DNA of 40,642 nucleotides from JBJXHG01 sp046160865 (lineage in GTDB: Bacteria; Planctomycetota; UBA1135; GCA-002686595): positions 1 to 40,642 of the forward strand of contig JBJXHG010000138.1 in NCBI GenBank assembly GCA_046160865.1, given 5' to 3'. How positions within the stretch are numbered: position 1 is the stretch's first letter; each line of letters opens with the position of its first letter. Below the pieces are notes generated by a model. It had not been told where the DNA came from and ran no database searches. It worked only from the letters and a program-made list of their open reading frames with translations. Position numbers and translations under genes: made by a program. Of the stretch, positions 7,965-16,955 are shown one piece after another.

Positions 7965-10189
7965 GCGGGTGCTCCGCGCGTCAGACCGCGCTACGCATTG
8001 CGCTGATCGTCGCAGGTGCGAGCCAGGTCGCAGCGCTGACGATCGCGAGTCCACAGCAGTCGCCCGCGACGAGTCACTCGCCCAGCGCGCCTCGACTGAG
8101 AAAGCCCCCGTGCGGCCCGCTCTATCCGCACGCGTCGTACGGGACCGGCTCGTCTCCCGTCTCGGTCGCGATCGGTGACCTCGACGGCGACGGAGATGGG
8201 GACCTCGCGGTCGCGAATGCGAGCTCGGACAACGTCTCCGTGTTCTCGAGCCAGGGCGGCGGCGCATTCGCGCCGCAGGTGACACACGGGACGGGATCCA
8301 GCCCGGCCTCGGTCGCGATCGACGATCTCGACGGCGACGGGGACGCGGATCTCGCCGTCGCGAACTACGGTTCGAACGAAGTGTCGGTGCTCTTCAATAT
8401 CGGCGGCGGCGCACTCGCGTCACACGTGACGCACGGGACGGGGATCGGTCCGACGTCCATCGCGATCGGCGATCTCGACGGCGACGGGGACAAGGACCTC
8501 GCCGTCGCGAACGTCGATTCGGACACCGTGTCGGTGCTCTTGAATCACGGCAACGGCGCGTTCGCGACGCACACGACGTATGCGGCCGACATCGCCCCGG
8601 TCTCGGTTGCGATCGACGACCTCGACGGTGACGGCGACTTGGATCTCGCCGTCGTGAGCGCGCTCTCGGGCAAGAAGCCGAGCTACGTCTCGGTGCTGTT
8701 GAACCACGGCAACGGCACGTTCGCAGCCAAGAACCTGTATTGGGCCGTCCACTTCGGGAGCTCGGTCGCGATCGGTGACCTCGACGGCGACGGGGACAAG
8801 GACCTCGCGATCACGAGCAGCGCGATCGCGAGCGTCACGGTGCTCTCGAATCAGGGCAACGGTACGTTCGCATCGTTCGCGACTCTCCCGACGGGAGGCT
8901 CGAGTCGTTCTGTCGCGATCGGTGACCTCGACGGGGACGGCGATCAGGATCTCGCCGTCGCGAATGAATTCTCGCACCGAGTCTCGGTGCACGTGAATCA
9001 GGGCGGCGGTGCATTCGCGTCGTACGTGACGTACGACGCGGGGGGCTCGCCCCAAGCGGTCGCGATCGGCGACTTGAACCGCGACGGGAAGAAGGACCTC
9101 GCGATCGCGAATTCGAGCAGCGAGAGCGTCTCCGTTCATTTGAACCAGGGCAACGGGACGTTCGCGAAGCACGCGACGTACGCGGCCGGAGCCAACCCGG
9201 TCTCGATCGCGATCGACGATCTGGACGGCGACGGCGACGGCGACCTGGCAGTCGCGAACGTGCTTGCGAGCAGCGTCTCGATTCTCTCGAACCAGGGCCG
9301 CGGGACGTTCGCTTCGCCTGTGACGTACGCGACGGGAGCCAACCCGCGCTTCGTCGCAATCGGTGACCTGGACGGAGACGGGGACGCGGACCTCGCGGTC
9401 GCGAACAATGGTGCGGACAGCATTTCGGTGCTCATGAATCTGGGCAACGGAACGTTCGCGTCGCACGTGGCGCACGGCGTGGGAACCGATCCGCGCTCCG
9501 TCGCGATCGGTGACCTGGACAGCGACGGGGACGCGGACCTCGCGTGCGCGAACACGGCCTCGGACGACGTCTCCGTGCTCTTGAACCAGGGCGGAGGCAG
9601 CTTCGCGCCGCACGTCACCTACCTGACGGGGAACGAGCCGCGCTCCATCGCGATCGGCGACCTCGACGGAGATGGGCTCGACGACTTGGCGGTGGCCAGT
9701 AGCTCGCTCGGCGTCTCCGTGCACAAGAATCTAGGCGGCGCGACGTTCGCACCGCACACGTCGTACACAGCGGGAGGCTCGACGCAGTCCATCGCGATCG
9801 GCGACCTCGACGGCGACGGCGACCAGGACCTGGCGCTCGCGCACATCCCGGTCCCGATCGGCGGTGTGTCGGTACTCTTGAATCAAGGCGACGGGACGTT
9901 CGCACCGCACGTGGCGTACGCAACCGGAGGTGCGCATTTCGTGGCGATCGACGACCTCGATGGCGATGGAGACGAAGATCTCGCCGTCGGGAGCGGAGGC
10001 GTGTCCGCGATGTCCGTGCTCTCGAACGACGGCAACGCTGTGTTCGCGGTGCACGCGATGTACGGAACCGGATCCGATCTGCGTTGCTTGGCGGTCGCGG
10101 ACCTCGACGGAGACGGCGCCAAGGATCTAGCCGTCGGGACCTCGTCCTCGCCGCAGAGTCTCTCGGTGCTGCTCAATCGGTGTCGGTGA
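7937..10189 (+). CDS. Secreted FG-GAP/VCBS repeat protein, double seven-bladed beta-propeller
   Basis: 750 residues. A basic N terminus and hydrophobic stretch (ALRIALIVAGASQVAALTIA) act as signal peptide. Then come 14 consecutive repeats of about 48-55 residues, each with a DLDGDGDxDLAVA calcium-binding loop (DxDxDG) and a VSVLxNxGxGxFA strand pair. Fourteen equals two seven-bladed integrin-alpha-like propellers. The protein ends right after the last blade, without the Cys-rich C-terminal domain of its relative at 37567. The ATG at 7937 lies inside the right arm of the palindromic element, and no other ATG, GTG or TTG precedes the signal core closely. Likely extracellular or surface adhesion or binding; function unknown. 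Confidence 0.85.
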   Translation: MRAARERAARGCSARQTALRIALIVAGASQVAALTIASPQQSPATSHSPSAPRLRKPPCGPLYPHASYGTGSSPVSVAIGDLDGDGDGDLAVANASSDNVSVFSSQGGGAFAPQVTHGTGSSPASVAIDDLDGDGDADLAVANYGSNEVSVLFNIGGGALASHVTHGTGIGPTSIAIGDLDGDGDKDLAVANVDSDTVSVLLNHGNGAFATHTTYAADIAPVSVAIDDLDGDGDLDLAVVSALSGKKPSYVSVLLNHGNGTFAAKNLYWAVHFGSSVAIGDLDGDGDKDLAITSSAIASVTVLSNQGNGTFASFATLPTGGSSRSVAIGDLDGDGDQDLAVANEFSHRVSVHVNQGGGAFASYVTYDAGGSPQAVAIGDLNRDGKKDLAIANSSSESVSVHLNQGNGTFAKHATYAAGANPVSIAIDDLDGDGDGDLAVANVLASSVSILSNQGRGTFASPVTYATGANPRFVAIGDLDGDGDADLAVANNGADSISVLMNLGNGTFASHVAHGVGTDPRSVAIGDLDSDGDADLACANTASDDVSVLLNQGGGSFAPHVTYLTGNEPRSIAIGDLDGDGLDDLAVASSSLGVSVHKNLGGATFAPHTSYTAGGSTQSIAIGDLDGDGDQDLALAHIPVPIGGVSVLLNQGDGTFAPHVAYATGGAHFVAIDDLDGDGDEDLAVGSGGVSAMSVLSNDGNAVFAVHAMYGTGSDLRCLAVADLDGDGAKDLAVGTSSSPQSLSVLLNRCR

Positions 10190-10248
10190 CGACAGCGCCG
10201 TCGCGGGCGCACGGGGCCGTCGCGCTCGCACGCCGCTGACCGAAGTGC

Positions 10249-10797
10249 TCAAATCTCGAGCGCGTCCGCGGCGCCGTCCGCCGTCGCGAGCACCTCGCTC
10301 GCAATGACCAAGTGATGGCGCGTGTGCACGAGCGCGAAGCGCATCCAGTGCACGCCGTTCAGCGGCCCGAGCAATTGGTGCGGGACGCACACGTCGTCGT
10401 CGCGCAGGCCGGCGGGGTCGAGTTCGGCGTAGCCGCGCACGCCATCGGCAAGCCAGCCGAGCAAGAGCTCGCGTTCGACGACTTCCGGCGGGCGCACCAT
10501 GCGCGGCGACTGCGCGCGACCGCGCGGGATGACGCCTGCGGCGAGCAACGCCGTCGCCTCGGGGGACGGACGCGCACCGCGCTGCACGAGCAGGCCTTCA
10601 CGGCGGGCGAGGTTCTTCAAGTTGCGCAGCACGAGCTCGTTCGCGAGCGTCAGATGCGCGACGTGCTGCTCCGCGCTCCAGCCTGAGATCGCGGGCGCCA
10701 CCGACGCGAACGCGGGATGTGCGACGAAGCCGTCGATGCGCGCGAGCGAGGCGCGCAGCGCGACCAAGTCGGCGGCGGGGGAGAGACCTTCGTTCAT
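10249..10797 (-). CDS. DinB-like family protein
   Basis: 182 residues. The pattern of a four-helix DinB/YfiT-like protein is visible: ISGWSAEQHVAHLTLAN (first metal-binding His on helix 2) and GVHWMRFALVHTRHHL near the C terminus (second His cluster). Such proteins bind a divalent metal and include thiol-dependent transferases and many uncharacterised members. It is transcribed divergently from the BtuF-like gene and convergently with the propeller gene. The start is ATG at 10797, beginning MNEGLSPAADLVALR. No substrate can be inferred. Confidence 0.75.
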   Translation of the reverse strand: MNEGLSPAADLVALRASLARIDGFVAHPAFASVAPAISGWSAEQHVAHLTLANELVLRNLKNLARREGLLVQRGARPSPEATALLAAGVIPRGRAQSPRMVRPPEVVERELLLGWLADGVRGYAELDPAGLRDDDVCVPHQLLGPLNGVHWMRFALVHTRHHLVIASEVLATADGAADALEI

Positions 10798-10833
10798 GAT
10801 TCGCGCCGCATGCTAGCGAAGACCCGTGACTCC

Positions 10834-10846
10834 GTCCGCCGCGGAC
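10834..10846. promoter_or_regulatory. Inverted repeat in the divergent intergenic region
   Basis: GTCCGC-C-GCGGAC lies in the 69 bases between the divergent starts of the DinB-like gene (10797) and the BtuF-like gene (10867), 20 bases before the latter. The position suits an operator, but a short GC palindrome may be chance. No convincing -35/-10 pair was found on either strand. Confidence 0.3.
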
Positions 10847-10866
10847 GCGCTATCTTGACGCGGAGC

Positions 10867-11619
10867 ATGCGCATCGTGTCCTTGTGCCCGAGCCTCACCG
10901 AGCTCGTCTTCGATCTCGGTCGCGGCGCGGATCTCGTCGGCGTCACGGAGTACTGCGTGCACCCCGCGCAAGGCGTGCGCGAAATCGAGAAGGTCGGCGG
11001 CACGAAGACGCCGAAGGTCGAGCGCATCGTCGCGCTCGCGCCCGACCTCGTGCTGTTGAACGAGGAGGAAAACCGCCGCGAGGACGCGGACGAGCTCGCG
11101 GCACGCGGCGTGCGCTGCTTGTCGACGTTTCCGCGCGAGTGCGCCGGTACGGCGGACATGGTGCGCACGATCGGCGCGGCGCTCGAACGCGCCGGCGACG
11201 CGCAGCGAATCGCGCTCGCGATCGAAACGCGCGCGGCACGCGTGCGCGAGCGTGCGCGCGGGCTCGCTCCGGTGTCGTTCGCGTACCTGATCTGGCGCAA
11301 GCCGTGGATGAGCGTGAATCGCGACACGTTCGCGCACGCACTGCTGTCCCAAGCTGGCGGCGCGAACGTGTTCGGCGGTCTCGCGACGCGCTATCCGGAG
11401 ATCTCGCTCGAGGACTTGCGAAGCGCGGCGCCACGCCTCGTGCTCTTGTGCACCGAGCCGTATCCCTTCGCGCGCAAGCACGTCGAGGAGCTCGCGTCGG
11501 CGACCGGCTGGCCCGAGTCCTGCTTCGTGATCGCGGACGGCGAGTACTTGTCGTGGCACGGATCGCGCACGCCGGATGGCATCGACTACGCCGAGAAGCT
11601 GATCGCGTCGGCGCGCTGA
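10867..11619 (+). CDS. BtuF-like helical-backbone metal receptor/cobalamin-binding protein without signal peptide
   Basis: 250 residues. The N-terminal MRIVSLCPSLTELVFDLG and LVGVTEYCVHP, then the central helix and C-terminal ARKHVEELASATG, match the class III periplasmic binding fold of vitamin B12/siderophore receptors (BtuF family). The ATG at 10867 starts directly at the first beta strand; the in-frame upstream extension (from 10717) overlaps the divergent DinB-like gene and has no signal peptide, so the protein looks cytosolic. Many bacteria carry such leaderless cobalamin-binding proteins. A link to the B12-dependent mutase 5 kb away is plausible but not shown. No ABC transporter genes are adjacent. 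Confidence 0.8.
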   Translation: MRIVSLCPSLTELVFDLGRGADLVGVTEYCVHPAQGVREIEKVGGTKTPKVERIVALAPDLVLLNEEENRREDADELAARGVRCLSTFPRECAGTADMVRTIGAALERAGDAQRIALAIETRAARVRERARGLAPVSFAYLIWRKPWMSVNRDTFAHALLSQAGGANVFGGLATRYPEISLEDLRSAAPRLVLLCTEPYPFARKHVEELASATGWPESCFVIADGEYLSWHGSRTPDGIDYAEKLIASAR

Positions 11620-11664
11620 GAGCCGCACGTCGCCGCGCGCGGTCGGAGCGCCGGCGCGTCAGTC

Positions 11665-12966
11665 CTACTGTCCGTTCGGGTGACAGCCCAAGCACGCCTG
11701 GCTGTTGTAGCTGTAGCCGTTCACGCGATCGTGGTCGTCGTTCGTGTCGGGCGCGTTGTGCTCGTGGCACTCGATGCAGGAGAACGCGCGGAAGTTGCCC
11801 GGGCTCGTGTGGCACGCCGAGCAATCGAGCCCGCTGTGGCGGCCGCTCGTGATCGGGAAGGAGTGGTTGAAGCTCGCGCCGCGCCAGGTCGACGTGTTGT
11901 GGCACACCTGACACGTCGTCGGAAAGCCCGCGCGCGCGTGGTTCGGATCGCTCGTCGCCGCGAAGTCGTCCTGGTGGCACGCGAAGCAGCTCGAGGGCGT
12001 GCCGCGGTACACGCCGCCGGCATGGCACGCATCGCACGCGAGCGCCGTGTGCGCACCCGTCAGCGGGAAGCGTGTGTGCGCGAAAGTCGCCGGCTCCCAC
12101 CCGAGCGCGTTGTGGCACTGCTGGCACGTGGTCGGGAAGCCCGCGCGAACGTGGTTCGGATCGCTCGTCGCGTCGTAGTCGTTCGAGTGGCAGTCGACGC
12201 ACTGATTCGGTGTGCCTGCGAACACGCCGTTCGCGTGACACTCCGTGCACGCGGTCGTGCGGTGCATGCCCGTGAGCGGGAAGGTCGAGTGGTTGAAGCC
12301 CGCACCGCTCCACGTGGTCGGGATGTGGCAACGGTCGCAGCGGTCGACCCAGCCTTGCGCTTGGTGATCGGGCGCAGTCGCGCGCGCGAGATCGTCCTGG
12401 TGGCAAGTGACGCACTGCGTGTCCGTGTTCGCGAAGTTGCCGACCTGCGCGCCCGGGTGGCAGCGGAAGCAGCCTGCGGCGGCGTGCGCGCCGACGAGCG
12501 GAAAGCGCGTGCGGTTGTGCTTCGCCACCTGCTCCGACGGCCACCAGTTCGTTTCGGCGTGGCAATCGCGGCAGTTCGTGCCGAGGCGGCCGCGGTGCAC
12601 GTCCTCGTGGCAGCCCGCGCAACCCTTGCTCGCGAAGAGCGCGACCGGTCCGCGATCGTTGTGGCAGCGCAAGCACTCCGCGCCCGCGTGCGCGCCGTCC
12701 AGTGCGACGCCGGTCTCCTGCTCGTGATCGAAATGGAAGTCGTCGCGGATCTCGCGCCAGCTCGAGCCCGCGTGGCACAACGAGCAGTCCTTCGGAAACG
12801 TGTCGTGCGGTACGACGGGACCGCGGCTCGACTTCCATCGTTGGGGATCGACGGCCTGATCGCCGCGCGACACCGCGCACGCGAGGATGCCGAGCAGCAC
12901 GGCAGCGGCGAGGACGAGCGCGTGCGCGCGCGGCAGCCGAAGGCTCGTTTCGTTTCGCGGTTCCAT
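11665..12966 (-). CDS. 16-haem c-type cytochrome, probable secreted lipoprotein
   Basis: 433 residues with 16 CxxCH motifs (CSLCH through CLGCH), spaced in the doubled-CXXCH style: a distal His in F.H...FPL.G.H segments followed by CxxCH pairs. N-terminal residues ~14-30 are hydrophobic and end LLGILAC, a possible lipobox (Cys30), so it may be lipid-anchored like MtrC/OmcA; a plain signal peptide is the alternative. It is the last gene of the electron-transfer operon. The ATG at 12966 has a GAGGT ribosome site (12971-12975) and lies 24 bases after the barrel gene. Likely role: terminal reductase or electron acceptor at the outer membrane or cell surface. No sequence similarity to MtrA or MtrC is claimed. 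Confidence 0.9.
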   Translation of the reverse strand: MEPRNETSLRLPRAHALVLAAAVLLGILACAVSRGDQAVDPQRWKSSRGPVVPHDTFPKDCSLCHAGSSWREIRDDFHFDHEQETGVALDGAHAGAECLRCHNDRGPVALFASKGCAGCHEDVHRGRLGTNCRDCHAETNWWPSEQVAKHNRTRFPLVGAHAAAGCFRCHPGAQVGNFANTDTQCVTCHQDDLARATAPDHQAQGWVDRCDRCHIPTTWSGAGFNHSTFPLTGMHRTTACTECHANGVFAGTPNQCVDCHSNDYDATSDPNHVRAGFPTTCQQCHNALGWEPATFAHTRFPLTGAHTALACDACHAGGVYRGTPSSCFACHQDDFAATSDPNHARAGFPTTCQVCHNTSTWRGASFNHSFPITSGRHSGLDCSACHTSPGNFRAFSCIECHEHNAPDTNDDHDRVNGYSYNSQACLGCHPNGQ

Positions 12967-12990
12967 TGCTACCTCGGGATTGGCGCCAAC

Positions 12991-14733
12991 TCAGAATCGG
13001 GTCTGCAACAAGAAGCCCAAGCTGTAGGCGTCTTGCTCGTCGCCGAAGCGATTCTCGGCGAACAAGGATAGATCCCACTTCGAGCTCAGGGTGAAGTCCA
13101 CGCTCCCATACAGCGCGTGGTGCGCCAGGGTCGACTGCGCGCCGGTGAAGTCCTTCTGCTCGAAGTCGGCGAACGTGTACGCAATCGACGCGAACGCCTC
13201 GTCGAACGACTTGTTCGCGCCGACACGGAGACCGGGACCGGAGCTGTATGAGCCGTCCGTGTGCGACAAGGCGAGCGACAGCTCACCGCGCGGATAGAGG
13301 ATGTCGCGCCACGCGATCTCGGCCTCGCCGAAAGCACCGCTGTCGTCCTGATCCTCCCAGTGATCCGCGCGCGCCGACACGCGTGTCCGTTCCGTGAGCT
13401 CGTGCCAACCCGTCAGCCCGATCCGATCGACGCGGCCGTCGCGCAGGATCTCCGGGTCGACGCTCGTGAACTCGTCGCGCAGGAGTTCCGGGAAGCGTGC
13501 GTGTGACGCGTTGAGCCCGACGCCGCTGCCGGGTGCGAGCTGGTAACTCGCGCCGATGCGCGCTTCCGTCAACTCGAGCCCGCTCGACTTGACGACGTCG
13601 CTCGAATCGTAGGAGTCGATCCAAGCCGAGGACCGCAACGAGAACTTCTCGCTGCTGCGGTAGTCGAGCGTGGCCACCAAGAGACTGCGGTCCTGATCGC
13701 CGCGGTGCCACGTGTTCTGGAACGCGCCGCCGATCGCGACGCGCTCGTCCGGGCCGTCGACCCAACGGTAGTAGACGGCCGCCTGCACGTCGTCGACGGA
13801 GCGCATGCCCGGGTACGGTTCGGGCATCGATCCGGCCGAGATCCCGAAGCGGTCTCCGGATTCCGTGCGGCGCGACCATTCGACGCCGTCGAGCACGCCG
13901 AGCTCCGGGAACTCGTGCTGCAAGAAGCGTCCGAGCTGCCAGCGCGTCGGTCGATCCTCCGTTCCGCCGAACCAGTACGTGAAGCGGTGCAGGCTCGCTT
14001 CCGTGTCGTGCTCGTCCGCTGCGTCCGGCAGCGCCACGTCGCGCTGGAACACTTCCGCGCGCACGTCGAACGACCCGCCTTGGCCGAAGGGATTCTCGAG
14101 GCGCATGTCGAGCCCCATCGTCGTGAGCAAGTAGCGACGTCCTTCGCCTTGCGAATCCCACGTGTGGTGCGACTGCAGGTACAAGCGCCCGTCGAGCCTC
14201 TGCGCGCGCTCTTCGGGCGCGCGCGCGAACGCCGGCGCGAGCAGCGGCAGGTCTTCCGCCCAGCTCTCGGGCGGATGCGTCCACGGCGGATGCTCGAGCG
14301 TCGTCGGCGAGGGCGGCGCGGGCGCCGTCGTCGCACCAGGTGTGATCGTGCTCGGAGCGTCGGGCGCGCTCGGCGTCGGGGCCTGAACGACGGGCGGTTC
14401 TGGCACGGGAGCGGGCGGGGCCAGGCGCTCCTTCGGCACGAAGATCTCGGCACGCACGCCGACCGTGAGCGGCGGCGACGCGGGCGCGATCTCCGCGCGC
14501 GAGCTCGTCTTCGCGACCGAGCGGATCGTGCCTTCCACGGTGCGCGTGCCGGACGGATGGAAGAGCACGCGATCACCGACTTCGACGCGGTCCTCGCGAC
14601 CGAGGTCGACGTAAACGCTGCTGCCCGAGATCGCCGTGACGCGCGACTCGAGCGGCACGAGCTCCTGCGCGTACAGCGGCATCGCACAGAGCACGAACGC
14701 AACGAGCAGCACGCCGATCGCGCGCGCGGTCAC
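12991..14733 (-). CDS. Outer-membrane beta-barrel with N-terminal SH3-like domain, partner of multihaem cytochromes
   Basis: 580 residues from a GTG that overlaps the stop of the 26-haem gene (GTGA). A signal peptide (VLLVAFVLCAMPLYAQ) is followed by a small beta domain (~25-105; SSVYVDLGREDRVEVGDRV), a Pro-rich linker (~107-160), and about 400 residues of alternating amphipathic strands (YLLTTMGLDMRLE, ASIAYTF) ending in ...LLQTRF with a C-terminal Phe, the Bam-recognition feature of outer-membrane barrels. The barrel is large enough for a porin and is sandwiched between two multihaem cytochrome genes, the arrangement of porin-cytochrome conduits. No CxxCH is present. Similarity to MtrB/PioB was not recognised. 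Confidence 0.82.
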   Translation of the reverse strand: MTARAIGVLLVAFVLCAMPLYAQELVPLESRVTAISGSSVYVDLGREDRVEVGDRVLFHPSGTRTVEGTIRSVAKTSSRAEIAPASPPLTVGVRAEIFVPKERLAPPAPVPEPPVVQAPTPSAPDAPSTITPGATTAPAPPSPTTLEHPPWTHPPESWAEDLPLLAPAFARAPEERAQRLDGRLYLQSHHTWDSQGEGRRYLLTTMGLDMRLENPFGQGGSFDVRAEVFQRDVALPDAADEHDTEASLHRFTYWFGGTEDRPTRWQLGRFLQHEFPELGVLDGVEWSRRTESGDRFGISAGSMPEPYPGMRSVDDVQAAVYYRWVDGPDERVAIGGAFQNTWHRGDQDRSLLVATLDYRSSEKFSLRSSAWIDSYDSSDVVKSSGLELTEARIGASYQLAPGSGVGLNASHARFPELLRDEFTSVDPEILRDGRVDRIGLTGWHELTERTRVSARADHWEDQDDSGAFGEAEIAWRDILYPRGELSLALSHTDGSYSSGPGLRVGANKSFDEAFASIAYTFADFEQKDFTGAQSTLAHHALYGSVDFTLSSKWDLSLFAENRFGDEQDAYSLGFLLQTRF

Positions 14734-16955
14734 CGCGGGTTCCTCGCGTCGCGCGGATCGTGACAGTCGGAGCAGCTCGTTCCGAGCGGCTTGTAGCGCA
14801 CGGCGCGACCTCCACCGGGCAGCGGCGACGACACGTGGCAGGCCGAGCAGTCGAGACGCGCGTGCGTCGCATCGAGCGGGAAGCGCGTGTCGTGCTGGTG
14901 ATCGAACGCGAGCGTGGTGAACGATTGCGAGCTCGTGTGACAGCGCGCGCAGTCGGTCGCACCGTTGCGCGCGAACTGCCCGACGTGCGGATCCGAGTGA
15001 CACGCGCCGCAGTCGGTGCCGGCCGCCTTGCCGAAGCGTTGCGACCGCCCGTCTTGGCTCGGCACGGGCGCGTGACAGCTCGCGCAAGCGACGGATGCGT
15101 GCACGCCGTCCAGGCGGAATCCCGTCCAGAGCGCATGGTCGAAAGCGCGCACGCCGCCGAAGCTCTCGGTCGTGTGGCAGCGCAGGCAGCCCGACCGATC
15201 GCCCTCCGTGCGCGGCAATCCGGGCCGATCGAATGCACCGGCGTGCGGATCGGGATGACAGGCGCGGCAGTCGGCGCGCGCCGCGTCGGCGGGCACGGTC
15301 GATCGGCCGAACCGGCGGCCGGTCGCATCGGGCGCGTGCGCGCGCGGATGGCACGCGCTGCACGCGGAGCGCGCGTGCGCGCCATCGAGCGCGAATCCCG
15401 CGCGCAGAGCGTGGTCGAACGGGACGGCGAGCTCGTCGAAACGCTCTTGCGTGTGGCACGCGTCACAGTCCGTACCCGCGAACTTGCCCGCGTGCGCATC
15501 GCTGTGACAGCTCGCGCACGTCGCGCGCGCGGCGTCGACGAGCGCGCGGCCGAAGCGACGGCCGTGCTCGTCGGGTTGCGCCGCGCTTCGGTGGCAGCTC
15601 TCGCAGCTTGCGCGCGCGTGTGCGCCCGCGAGCGCGAAGCCCGTGCGCAGCGCGTGATCGAACGGCGTCGCGCGCGGTGCGTCGAACGCGATCGTCGTGT
15701 GGCATTCCGAGCAGCTCGCCGTGCCGAACTTGCCCGCGTGCGCGTCCGAGTGGCAGCTCGAGCACGCGCTGGACGTGCCGTGGAAGATGCGCGCTGCGTC
15801 CACCGTCGCTTTCAGGTGACACTCGCCGCACGCGATGGCGGCGTGGCTGTGCGTCAGCGGGAAGGCCGTCGCCGCGTGCGCGACGACGTCGAAGCGCGGC
15901 GGCGTGAATCGATGCGGTTCGTGGCACGACAAGCAGCCGAGCGCGGCGACGTCCCGGCCGTCGAACTGTCCGCCGTGCGGATCGGCGTGGCACGCGCGGC
16001 AATCGTCCGCGCGGCGGCCGGGGAACGCGACGCGGTCGCCGGCGCGCGCATGGCAGTCGGAGCACGCAGCTCGATCGTGCGGCGGATCGAGCGGGAAGCC
16101 CGTGATGGCGTGCTGCGCGCGCGTGAAGAGCGCTCCTTCGTGGCGGAACGAGTCGTGGCTCGTGAGGTGGCACGCGACGCAGCCGCGCGGATCCGAGCGC
16201 TCGAAGTCCTGCGTGTGCGGCGACGCATGGCACGCTTCGCACGTGCGCGGCGCGGACTTGGCCGCGCTCGCAGCGATCGAGGAGTCGCCCCCCGGCTCGT
16301 GGCAGCGCGCGCACGCGACACCCGCGTGCGATCCGTCGAGCGGAAACGCGTCCGTGTGCGCGAAGCTCGCCACCTCTGCGAACGGCTTCTCCTGGCCGTG
16401 ACACGCCGCGCAGTCCGGGAGCTCGCCTGCGTGCGGATCTTCGTGGCAGTGCACGCAGCTCTGGTCGAGACCGACGAAGCGCCGCTCGCCCTGCGCGAGC
16501 ACGGCGACGTCGGCGTTCGCGTGGCAGTCGGCGCAACGCAGCGTCGCGTGACGACCGTCGAGGCGGAAATCGACGTGCTCGTGCGCGAAGCGCTCGCGAT
16601 CGGGGACACCCGCGAGCGCGAACGCATGCGATCCGGCGAGCGCGAACTCGGTGCCGTGGTGCTCGGAATGACAGCGCTCGCACGCTCTCGCCTGCGGCGT
16701 CGCGCCGTGCAGGCCACTTTGCTCCGCGATCTGGCGACCGATCTCGGCATGACACGACGTGCACGCGGACTCGAATCCATCCGTGCCGCTGCCGTGGCAC
16801 AGTGCGCAGCCGCCGCCGGCGAGCGCCGGCTCGCGCTCGTGCACGGCGCTGAGCGGTCCCGGCGAAACGCGCTCGCGATCCCAGTACACGAACACGAGGA
16901 CGAGCGTGATGGAAGCGAGCGCGAGCCACAGCGCCGGGCGGCCGAGCACTTTCAC
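14730..16955 (-). CDS. 26-haem membrane-anchored c-type cytochrome
   Basis: 741 residues with 26 CxxCH motifs (CALCH near residue 50 to CSDCH near the C terminus). An uncleaved N-terminal anchor (ALWLALASITLVLVFVYW) would hold it to the inner membrane with the haem wire in the periplasm. Repeating units of FPLDGxHAxxxCxxCH followed by CRxCHxDPHAGxF give about two haems per 50-60 residues, and distal His residues are supplied by the DHAL/H segments. The start is the GTG at 16955, overlapping the stop of the cytochrome b domain gene (GTGA). A chain this long could bridge much of the periplasm towards the barrel encoded next. The exact family is not recognised; doubled-CXXCH/c7-type modules are the closest match. 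Confidence 0.9.
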   Translation of the reverse strand: MKVLGRPALWLALASITLVLVFVYWDRERVSPGPLSAVHEREPALAGGGCALCHGSGTDGFESACTSCHAEIGRQIAEQSGLHGATPQARACERCHSEHHGTEFALAGSHAFALAGVPDRERFAHEHVDFRLDGRHATLRCADCHANADVAVLAQGERRFVGLDQSCVHCHEDPHAGELPDCAACHGQEKPFAEVASFAHTDAFPLDGSHAGVACARCHEPGGDSSIAASAAKSAPRTCEACHASPHTQDFERSDPRGCVACHLTSHDSFRHEGALFTRAQHAITGFPLDPPHDRAACSDCHARAGDRVAFPGRRADDCRACHADPHGGQFDGRDVAALGCLSCHEPHRFTPPRFDVVAHAATAFPLTHSHAAIACGECHLKATVDAARIFHGTSSACSSCHSDAHAGKFGTASCSECHTTIAFDAPRATPFDHALRTGFALAGAHARASCESCHRSAAQPDEHGRRFGRALVDAARATCASCHSDAHAGKFAGTDCDACHTQERFDELAVPFDHALRAGFALDGAHARSACSACHPRAHAPDATGRRFGRSTVPADAARADCRACHPDPHAGAFDRPGLPRTEGDRSGCLRCHTTESFGGVRAFDHALWTGFRLDGVHASVACASCHAPVPSQDGRSQRFGKAAGTDCGACHSDPHVGQFARNGATDCARCHTSSQSFTTLAFDHQHDTRFPLDATHARLDCSACHVSSPLPGGGRAVRYKPLGTSCSDCHDPRDARNPR

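Noticed and set aside
8420..9724. 434-codon minus-strand ORF and regular ~150-bp periodicity, as a possible repeat array or CRISPR
   Set aside because: The period equals one FG-GAP blade and repeats are imperfect with no constant spacers; it is protein-repeat structure, not CRISPR.
11620..11664. Terminator between the convergent BtuF-like and 16-haem genes
   Set aside because: Only a short GCGCCGGCGC palindrome without stem extension or T-run.
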